This document shows, piece by piece, positions 56,941 to 64,000 of a DNA stretch of 64,000 bases. Below the pieces are notes generated by a model. It did no database searches. It was not told the origin of the DNA and worked only from the letters and a program-made list of their open reading frames with translations. Every line of letters starts with the position of its first letter. The first letter of the stretch is position 1. This DNA is from CBDBZX01 sp965213645. Lineage in GTDB: Bacteria; Deinococcota; Deinococci; Deinococcales; Trueperaceae. The position numbers and the translations under genes are program-made. The stretch covers positions 496,001-560,000 of the forward strand of contig CBDBZX010000004.1 in the NCBI GenBank assembly GCA_965213645.1, given 5' to 3'.

Positions 56941-59900
56941 TTACAGGGCCCGCTCCAAGTAACCTAAGAGTTTGCTCTCGTCTACAGGCTTGCTCAGGTA
57001 CTCGTTCGCGCCGAGCGCGAAGGCTAGGTCCATGTGCTTGGCTCCCGCCCGCGTCGTCATGACGCAGATAGGCGTCGTTTCGTTCTCGTCACGGCGGCGC
57101 AGCGCCTCAATAAGCTCGTAGCCGTTCATACGCGGCATCTCCAGGTCGGTCAAAATCGCGTCGAAAGACTCGCCGCGCATGACGATGTCGAAGGCGTCTT
57201 GACCGTCAACCGCTGTGGTGACATCAAAGCCGGCACGCTCCAACATTTTGCCGACCACGCGCCGCACGCTGACCGAGTCGTCGGCCAAGAGTACGCGCTG
57301 GACGCTTTTAGGCGTGAAAACCGGCATTTGGGCGCGGACTTGAGCGGGCTGCGTGGCTTCTTTGGCGAGGCGGGTGAGTCCGGTGGGCTCGAGCAGCAAC
57401 ACAACTTCATCCGTGCTCGAGACCGTCGCCCCCGAGAGGTAGTAGAGCCCCGCGAGGGTGTCGCCCAGGGGCTTAATCACAACCTCGTCGATCTCCTCAA
57501 AGGCGTCTACGACGAGCGCTAAGCGCTCGCCGGCTGCCTCGAGGATGACTAAAGAAACTCTATCGGTCTCAGCACTCGGCAAGTTGAGCAGTTCGGCCAG
57601 GTTGTAAATCGGTACGGTGTGACCTTCGAACGTCACACTGCCCTCTTTCGTGACCTCTTGCGAGACCGTGCGCAGCTCACGCACCGTGTTGAGCGAGAAA
57701 GCGTAGGCTTGACCGCTCACACGAATTGTCAAGGCTTCCGAGACGAGCAGCGTCAGCGGCAATTTAAGCGAGAAGCGCGTGCCCTGCCCCGGCTTGGTGA
57801 AGACCTGAATCTCCCCCTTGAGGCGCTGGATGTTCGTCGCCACCGCGTCCATGCCGACGCCGCGCCCCGCCTCGGTCGTGACGGCTTCGGCGGTTGAAAG
57901 ACCGGGGATGAACATGAGTTGCAGCGCCTCTTGGTCGTTCATGGCGTCCACGTCGTCTTGCGTGCGGAAGCCCTTCTCGACGGCTTTGCGGCGTAAGCTG
58001 TCCGCGTCGATGCCTGCGCCGTCGTCCTCCACGTCGATAACGATGCTGTTTCCTTGAAGGTAGGCGCGGAGTGAGACGGTACCTTCGGGCTCCTTGCCCT
58101 GGCGCTTGCGCACCTCCCTGGGCTCGACGCCGTGCGCGATAGCGTTTTTGACCAAGTGGAGCAGCGGGTCGGTGATCTCTTCCAAAATCACGTTGTCGAT
58201 TTCAGCGCTTTCGCCGCTCGTCTTCATGCGGTAGGCTTTGTCGGCGCTGGACTGAACCAAACGGCTCAGGCGGCTGAAAAGCTGTCCGATGGGGACCATT
58301 CGCGCCCGGCTGACCTCACTGCGGAGCGCCCGCGAAATCTTCTGCAAGCTCTCGGTCTCGTCCTCGAAGCCCTGCACCAAGTTACCGAGCTGACCCTGAA
58401 TCTCGTCCAAGTCGTTCGACATCTCGCCGATGGAACGCGCCAAGATGTTGAGGTCGTTGTAGGTGTCGAACTCCAACTCGTCGAACATCTCTTGGACGGG
58501 TGCATTTGTCTTAGGCGCTTGCGCGGTTTGTTTTTGCCCGCCTTGCTGCCGCAGCTTTTCGGCGCTCTGCGCGGCTAAGCGCGGGTTCAAGTACTGCTCT
58601 TCGAAGTCGTTAATCGTGCGCGTCATGCGCCCTTGGCTGAGTTCCAGAAGTTGGCGCACTTCACCGAGCTGCGCTAGTTGCCGCCCTAAACGCGAACGCT
58701 GCGCAACCGTTTCGCCCGCTAGATTCATCAGCGTGTCGAGCTTGTCCAAGCCGACGCGAATCGTGCGGACGCTCTTGGGCGTTTTGCGAACGGGCGCGAC
58801 CTCTTGGACGACTCTCTGCGTGGCCTGCGCTGCTTGTGGTGTTTCTGCTGTGGGCAGCGCGACGCCTAGAAGCGAAGCGAGGCGCGTTTGTAACTCGGGG
58901 AGGCGGGTTTCTAGTTCCGTGCTTTCACCCTCAGCCGTCGCTAACATCATCGCCATGACCCGCGTGCCGTCTAACAAGACCTCATGTACCTCTTGGTCAA
59001 AAGGTAACTCGGTCTCGCGCACCTCCGCCATCAAATCTTCGATCAAGTGACCCAAGTCGCCGAGCGGTTGCAGATCGACCGTGTACGACGAGCCCTTAAT
59101 GGTGTGCGCCGAGCGGAAAAGCTGCGCCATATGCTCGTCGCTCAGTTCGCCCGCACTAGGGTCTACTTGCGCGAGCGTGTCCTGCATCATGTCCAAATGC
59201 TCTTCGACTTCGGGCTTGAAGTATTCCCAAATCTCGTCGGCGTTGGCGGCGTAAAAGGCTTGCAGGGTTGCCGTGAGCGTGGCGACGGGTTCGGCGAGCG
59301 TGACCTCTTCTTCGACCTCTTCAGCTCGTCCTCTTCTTCAACCTCTTGCTGGGGCAGTTCTTCGCCTAAAAGCTCGGCGAGTTTGATGCGGACCTCGAGC
59401 AGACTTTCCTCGAGCCCTACCTCCTGCCCCTCGGCAGTCTGAATCATCTTTTCAAGCGTGTCCGTCCCCTCCGACAAAACTTGCACGGTGGGCTCGTCAA
59501 AGGGCTTACCCTCTTCGCGCACGCCCATCATGAGGTCTTCTAACTTGTGCGAGAGGTCGCCGAAAGTATTGAGCCCGACCATATACGCCGCACCCTTTAA
59601 GGTGTGCATCGCCCGGAAGAGCACGGTGATGCTCTCCTCGTCGATCTCGCTATTCAAGGTGTTGCGCACCAGTTCGACGTGCTCTTCGACCTCTAAGGGG
59701 AAAAACTCCCACACGTCGCCATTTTGCACGCGGAAGCGGCGCAACTCCTGAGTGAGCGTGACCTTGCTGACCTCTTGGACTTGAACGTTTTGTCCCTGTC
59801 CCGCTTTGCGGATAAAGAGTGCAGGGTGGGCGCGAACGAGTTCCATGAGCAGCTTGCTACCGCCCAACTCGACGAGTTCTAAGCCTAAGTTACCCTCTTC

Positions 59901-60233
59901 TTCACCGCTCGAGATGCGCCCCAATGCCCCTTGCAAACAGACCGTGACCTGTTCCAAAAAGGCGAGTAGGCGCTCCGAGTCGGCTTCGGCTAACTCATGA
60001 CCATTCTCCAGAAGCTGCTCGACCATCTCGGCGAGCTTCGAGACCTGCGGATAGCCGTATAAAGCAGCCGTTCCCTTGAGGCGGTGGCTGACCACCGCCA
60101 GGCTCTTGATCGTGCCCGCTTGCTCGCCCGCTTTAAGCTCCTGGGTGGCGCTTTCAAAGGTCGAAAGCGCGTCCCAAGCGTCGAGCAAGAAGCTCTCTTG
60201 CAAATCGTTCGGTGTGTTGTTGACATTGTCCAT
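56941..60233 (-). pseudogene. Multi-Hpt hybrid CheA histidine kinase, interrupted by a frameshift
   Basis: Two adjoining frames make one CheA of about 1095 residues. The first (60233 to about 59325) has Hpt1 with VVSHRLKGTAAL (His50) and Hpt2 with AMHTLKGAAYMV (His210), then loses its frame in an acidic GAA/GAG-rich stretch and continues as a basic, non-homologous tail to 59187. In the other frame from about 59325 the sequence reads EEVTLAEPVATLTATLQ, then WEYFKPEVEEHLDMM and Hpt3 (RSAHTIKGSSYTV). It goes on through the kinase core (HLVKNAIAHGVEPREV, DDGAGID, GRGVGMDAV), a CheW domain and an intact receiver (LLADDSVSVRR, ILTDLEMPRMNGYE). This is the layout of ChpA/PilL-like kinases. A one-base loss, or a sequencing error in a repetitive stretch, explains the break. 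Confidence 0.8.
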
Positions 60234-60246
60234 TATTGAGTGTCCA

Positions 60247-62256
60247 TCATGCGTTCAAGCGGAAGCGCGAGAGACCCTCGGTCAGTTGCGCGGACAGTCG
60301 CTGCAACTTCTCGGCGGCGTCACGCCCTTGCGACACGCTGCCCTGCGAGGCTTGCGAAATCTCGGTCATGGTTTGCACGATCTCGTTCACGCCCTCGACG
60401 CCCTGCACCTGCTCCTGCGTCGCCTGCGAAATAAGTCTGGCAAGTTCGGCGGACTTCGTGGAGATGTCTGCGATCTCGCGGAGACGCTGTCCGGCTTCGG
60501 TGGCGACCTGATAGCCCGACTCCACCTCTTTCGAGCCGCTCTCGGTCAGTTCAAACACCTCGCGGATTTCGCTCTGAAGTTCGCGGATGATGCCAGCAAC
60601 CTGACGTGCCGCGTTCGCGGAGTCTTCTGCGAGCGCCTGCACTTCTGACGCCACGGTTGCGAAGCGCTTACCCGCTTCGCCCGCACCCGCCGCCTCTAGC
60701 GACGCGGAGAGCGCCAAGAGGTTCGTCTGCGAAGCGATGCGCGAAACCCTGCGGACGATACCGGAAATCTCGTCCGAACGCCTCGTCAAGCTCCGGGTGC
60801 GTTCTGAAATCGACTGCACCTCGGTGCGGATGCCCTGCATCCCCTTCAAGGTGTTCTGCACGGCGGCTTCACCCTGATGTGACGCCTCGAGCGCCCGCGT
60901 CGAAGCGTTCGCCGATTCGTCCGCCTGCTGCGCCATCTTGCGAATCGACGCGGTGACCTGCTCGGTCTCGGCGCGTGCCCGCTCCGCTTCGGCGGCTTGC
61001 CGCTGGGCGCTCTGCGCGATTGACTCAGTGGTTGCAATCATCTCGGACGCGCCCTCGTTCACCGACAGCGCGGCGTCTCTCGTCTGACCGAGGAGGTACG
61101 CGACCTCTTCGACCATCAGGTTAATCGCGTCAACGACGTTTCCGAGAACATCTTCAGAGACTGCGCCGCGCTTGGTGAAGTCGCCCTCGGCGATGTCCAT
61201 GGCGACGTCTAAGAACGCGCTGACGTTTTGCTGAAGCTCTTCACGTTCGCGGCGCTCTCGCTCGAGTTCTTCTTCAGATTGCACCTTACCGCGCAACTGC
61301 ACGATGGTGTTATCCAGCGATTGACCTAAGAGACCAAGCTCGTTTTTAGCGTTGATCTTGACGAGTTCGGAGAGGTCTCCCTTACCGATGCGTTGCGACA
61401 CGGCTACGAGTTTACCTATAGGATTCGTAATGGAGCGGCTGACTATATAAGCGAGCAGCAAACCTAACCCGATGCTAAGCCCTAGACCTACAAACAATAT
61501 GCTCAAAGAGCGTTGATAGGTAGACACAGCCGTTTCATATGAAAGTGCGGCAAAGTCGTCGTTAATCGTAATGAGTTGGTCAAGCTGCTCGAGGGTCGTG
61601 CTAATAGCTGCCAAAGCTGCTTGCCCTACCGCTTGATTAGGCGTACCACTACGAACTGAAGCGAAGTAAGTCTCTTGCAGCGCGTTGAACTCGTTATAAG
61701 CAGCTAACAGTGCGGTGAACGTTTCAACTTCGGCTGCTTGCAAGTCTAAACGTCCGAGTTCACGTAGTGACGCTGTAAACTCTTCGCTTCCTGTGGTCAA
61801 CCATTCCGTTTCGTAAAGCGTGATAATTTCGTCGGCGAGCGCTTTAACACCACTCGCGGCTTCAATACGGCGTTGCTCTTCTAAAGGATTCTCAACGAGC
61901 GCCGCCATGTTCGCCTCAACCTCAGTTAGATAGGCGTCTGCACGGTTAATCGAGGTAATCGGAACGAACATAAATTCGTAGATGTTGTAGAGGTGGTAGC
62001 GCATGACTTGGAGACCTTGTGTGCTCGTAAACGCCACTGCGCCAGCGCCCAACACGAAAACGGTAATAATGAGGGCGAGCTTTTGCCAAACTTTAAGGTC
62101 TTGAATAAACCCGCTCGAAGCGGTATCGGATTTTTTCCCGGCTGCCTTCTTAGGCGCAGCCCGCTTCTTAACCTTGCGCGTCTGCCGCGCCTTCGTCCCC
62201 TCGCTCACCCCCTGTTGGGTGGGCTCGAGTCTTTCAATTTCAGGTGTGTTGTCCAT
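60247..62256 (-). CDS. Methyl-accepting chemotaxis protein (PilJ-like)
   Basis: A receptor of about 669 residues from ATG 62256, chosen because a proper AAAGGGAG site lies upstream. A Lys/Arg/Ala-rich cytoplasmic start is followed by helix 1 (ALIITVFVLGAGAVAF), a four-helix extracytoplasmic domain, helix 2 (ILFVGLGLSIGLGLLLAYIV), a HAMP (RSITNPIGKLVAVSQRIGKGDL), a second HAMP-like region (AEGDFTKRGAVSEDVLGNVV) and the signalling tip ALSASLEAAGAGEAGKRFAT. It feeds the CheA encoded 13 bases downstream. A GC hairpin (62284-62308) lies in its leader. Confidence 0.92.
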   Translation of the reverse strand: MDNTPEIERLEPTQQGVSEGTKARQTRKVKKRAAPKKAAGKKSDTASSGFIQDLKVWQKLALIITVFVLGAGAVAFTSTQGLQVMRYHLYNIYEFMFVPITSINRADAYLTEVEANMAALVENPLEEQRRIEAASGVKALADEIITLYETEWLTTGSEEFTASLRELGRLDLQAAEVETFTALLAAYNEFNALQETYFASVRSGTPNQAVGQAALAAISTTLEQLDQLITINDDFAALSYETAVSTYQRSLSILFVGLGLSIGLGLLLAYIVSRSITNPIGKLVAVSQRIGKGDLSELVKINAKNELGLLGQSLDNTIVQLRGKVQSEEELERERREREELQQNVSAFLDVAMDIAEGDFTKRGAVSEDVLGNVVDAINLMVEEVAYLLGQTRDAALSVNEGASEMIATTESIAQSAQRQAAEAERARAETEQVTASIRKMAQQADESANASTRALEASHQGEAAVQNTLKGMQGIRTEVQSISERTRSLTRRSDEISGIVRRVSRIASQTNLLALSASLEAAGAGEAGKRFATVASEVQALAEDSANAARQVAGIIRELQSEIREVFELTESGSKEVESGYQVATEAGQRLREIADISTKSAELARLISQATQEQVQGVEGVNEIVQTMTEISQASQGSVSQGRDAAEKLQRLSAQLTEGLSRFRLNA

Positions 62257-62337
62257 ACTAAATGGTGTCTCCCTTTGATTGCAGCCGCGCCCTCCAAAAG
62301 AGCGCGGCTGAGAGAAGAGGTTATTAACTGAGTACAT

Positions 62338-62435
62338 GTCACCCTGAGCGAATGCGAAGGATCTCGCCTTCCAATCTCGCGCGGAGGTGGAGACGAATGC
62401 AGAGATTCTTCATTCTGCAAAGGGCTCAGAATGAC
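62338..62435. repeat. GTCACCC...AATGAC dispersed repeat, copy 2
   Basis: Begins GTCACCCTGAGCG and ends GGCTCAGAATGAC. It contains GGATCTCGCCTTCC, then GCAGAGATTCTTCATTC. Ends are inverted (GTCACCCTGAG against CTCAGAATGAC). Confidence 0.8.
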
Positions 62436-62449
62436 AGCAGCGGTGATGT

Positions 62450-62558
62450 GTCACCCCGAGTGGAGCGGAGCGTAGTCGAGGGGTCTCGCCTTCCAATCTC
62501 AGCTAGTGGAGAACGCAAGACGAGATTCTTCACTGTGCTTCGCTCCGTTCAGAATGAC
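62450..62558. repeat. GTCACCC...AATGAC dispersed repeat, copy 3
   Basis: Begins GTCACCCCGAGTGG and ends CGTTCAGAATGAC, in the same orientation as copy 2 and 14 bases from it. It shares GGTCTCGCCTTCC and GAGATTCTTCA with copy 2. Confidence 0.8.
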
Positions 62559-62566
62559 AGGGGGCG

Positions 62567-64000
62567 TTAGTTGAGGCGGAAGCGCTCCAGGTTCGAGGTG
62601 AGGTTTTGCGCCAACTGCTGCAACTTCTCCGCCGTCTGACGCCCCTCTTGACCCGTCTGGCGGGCGCGAAGCGAAATCTGTGCCATCGACTGAACCTTCG
62701 AACCTACCTGTTCCACGCCCGACACCTGTTGGTCGGTCGCGGCTGAAATCTGCTGGGCGAGTTGCGCGGATTGGGTCACGATCTCCGCAATTTCACGGAG
62801 GCGTTCCCCGGCTTGCGTGGCGACGCGGTAGCCGGTCTCCACCTCGCGCGTACCGTCCTCCACCGAGCCAATCACCTCTTGCACCTCTGCCTGAACGTTT
62901 TTAATCAGACCGGCGATGCGTTGGGTGGCGCGCTCGGAATCTTCCGCCAGCTTGCGGACCTCACCTGCAACGATGGCGAAACGGCTGCCGGCTTCCCCAG
63001 CGCCCGACGCCTCGATCGCGGCGTTGAGCGCCAAGAGGTTCGTCTGCGCGGAGATGTTTGAAATCGTATCGACAATCTCGGAAATCTCCAAGGAGCGGTC
63101 CCCTAAGCTCTTGATGCGCTTCGAAATGGACTGCACCTCGCGGCGAATACCCTGCATACCTTCCAGGGTGTCCGTCACGGCGGCTTCCCCTTGGCGCGAC
63201 GCCTCGAGCGCCCGCGCAGACGCGGTAGCCGACTGCGACGCACTCTGTGACATCTGGCGAATCGAGGTCGTGACCTCTTGCACGTTGCGCTCGGCAAGCT
63301 GCGCCTGACTCGCCGCTTCATCTGACGAGGCGCTAATCGCGTCGGTCACGCTAAGCATCTCCTGTGAGCCCTGGTTGACCGAGAGGGTCGCTTCTTGCAC
63401 GTCACGAAGGAGGTACGCGACCTCTTCGACCATCAGGTTAATCGCGTCCACAACGTTGCCCAACACGTCTTCAGAGACCGCGCCGCGCTTCGTGAAGTCG
63501 CCGTCGGCGATGTCCATTGCGACGTCCAAGAACGAGCCGATGTTCGCCTGGAGCATCTCGCGCTGGCGGCGCTCTTCGTCGCGGTCTTCTTCGGTCTGCA
63601 CCATGCCGCGCAGACGGACCGTGGTTTGGTTGAGCGAGCTTGCCAAGAGCCCCAGTTCGTCGTTGGACTTAATGTCGAGAAGTTGTGAGAGGTCACCGCG
63701 TCCGATGCGGCGGGCGGCGAAGGTGAGCTTGTAGAGCGGCGTGGTGATGCTCCTTGCGAAGAGCACTGCTAAGATGCTGGCGATGACGGCGGCAATCATA
63801 CCGATGATGATGGCCTGAATGGTAATTTGATTCACGGCGGCGAGCGCTTCGTCGACTTCCTGGCGGACGACGACGAAGAAGCCTAAGCTCTCGATCGCGG
63901 CCAATTCTTGCTCTGCAAACAAGCCGGTTCCGGCCCCCGCTTCGATCTTCTCCTCGCCTGCGATGAGGCTCGAGTAGCTGTAGAGTACCTCTCGGCCGTT
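62567..64000 (-). CDS. Methyl-accepting chemotaxis protein, N-terminus beyond the window
   Basis: The frame is open to the window edge, so the first part is missing; 477 residues are visible. They begin in an extracytoplasmic Cache-like region (REVLYSYSSLIAGEE, LGFFVVVRQEVDEA). A membrane helix follows (AIIIGMIAAVIASILAVLFA), then HAMP (RSITTPLYKLTFAARRIGRGDL) and a second HAMP-like unit nearly identical to that of the neighbouring receptor (DFTKRGAVSEDVLGNVVDAI). The methyl-accepting helices and tip ALNAAIEASGAGEAGSRFAI complete it. It is the first visible gene of the chemosensory cluster. Confidence 0.92.
   Translation of the reverse strand, partial: NGREVLYSYSSLIAGEEKIEAGAGTGLFAEQELAAIESLGFFVVVRQEVDEALAAVNQITIQAIIIGMIAAVIASILAVLFARSITTPLYKLTFAARRIGRGDLSQLLDIKSNDELGLLASSLNQTTVRLRGMVQTEEDRDEERRQREMLQANIGSFLDVAMDIADGDFTKRGAVSEDVLGNVVDAINLMVEEVAYLLRDVQEATLSVNQGSQEMLSVTDAISASSDEAASQAQLAERNVQEVTTSIRQMSQSASQSATASARALEASRQGEAAVTDTLEGMQGIRREVQSISKRIKSLGDRSLEISEIVDTISNISAQTNLLALNAAIEASGAGEAGSRFAIVAGEVRKLAEDSERATQRIAGLIKNVQAEVQEVIGSVEDGTREVETGYRVATQAGERLREIAEIVTQSAQLAQQISAATDQQVSGVEQVGSKVQSMAQISLRARQTGQEGRQTAEKLQQLAQNLTSNLERFRLN

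Larger units (their letters stand above)
62257..62566. other. Repeat-filled gap between the two receptor genes
   Basis: It holds two tandem copies of the GTCACCC...AATGAC repeat and a hairpin GCCGCGC (62284-62290) with GCGCGGC (62302-62308) close to the downstream receptor start. No gene is seen. Confidence 0.6.

Noticed and set aside
59047..59442. Plus-strand frames over the cheA frameshift
   Set aside because: They are opposite-strand shadows of Hpt and acidic linker sequence, which is strongly supported on the minus strand.

Overview
The window reads as a chromosomal segment of a member of the Deinococcota, probably close to Truepera (inference). The evidence is a DdrA/Rad52-type repair protein beside lexA, a sugar-binding protein very like the Thermus glucose/mannose-binding protein, many promoters whose -10 box lies 5-7 bases before the start codon (leaderless mRNAs, as known in Deinococcus), a putative outer-membrane barrel protein, and a twitching-type chemosensory cluster. 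Base composition looks moderately GC-rich. I found no rRNA, tRNA, CRISPR array or intact insertion sequence.

Layout. 0-1.4 kb: a vapBC module, a remnant of a methyltransferase gene and a lipoprotein. 1.4-6.3 kb: secreted aldose 1-epimerase diverging from a glucose-type ABC importer (binding protein and two permeases, no ATPase). 6.3-12.6 kb: a GGDEF-EAL enzyme, an MFS exporter, a cation/Ca2+ antiporter, and a hydroxymethylbilane-synthase-like protein that has lost its catalytic motifs. 12.6-15.3 kb (minus strand): lexA, a hypothetical gene, ddrA, a 56-residue zinc ribbon and a 101-residue zinc-finger protein, a compact DNA-damage neighbourhood. 15.5-18.7 kb: a TPR-GGDEF cyclase converging on a lipoprotein subtilase. 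19-31.4 kb: rph, rdgB and the protoporphyrin pathway hemA-hemC-hemD-hemB ... hemE ... hemF, with a two-component system, a PLP decarboxylase and two vapBC modules between the heme genes. 31.4-36.5 kb: Uma2-family nucleases, a 3D-domain protein, a DEAD-box helicase with a long leader, a PemK/MazF-like module, a HigA fragment and a DUF1963 protein. 36.5-40 kb: leuS behind an attenuator-like leader, converging on maf. 40-51 kb: a UbiD decarboxylase, a PP2C phosphatase/Ser-Thr kinase pair, TetR with two short-chain dehydrogenases, an FMN-binding oxidase, an outer-membrane-like protein, a DJ-1/PfpI protein and an acetyltransferase. 51.7-53.7 kb: fructose bisphosphatase and class I aldolase (gluconeogenesis). 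53.8-54.7 kb: a DUF4397 secreted protein. 55-64 kb (minus strand): two chemoreceptors, a three-Hpt CheA broken by a frameshift, a PATAN protein with a dead receiver domain, and a receiver-roadblock protein.

The strongest genome-scale signal is a short palindrome, CTCGAG, that I count about 113 times by eye in 64 kb, several times more than composition predicts. It resembles in behaviour the HIP1 palindrome of cyanobacteria. A second layer is a set of intergenic palindromic repeats in several families. The most distinctive gene-level observations are the catalytically empty HemC paralog, the coupling of hemE and hemF to toxin-antitoxin operons, the leuS leader, the tandem Shine-Dalgarno array before lexA, and the frameshifted CheA.
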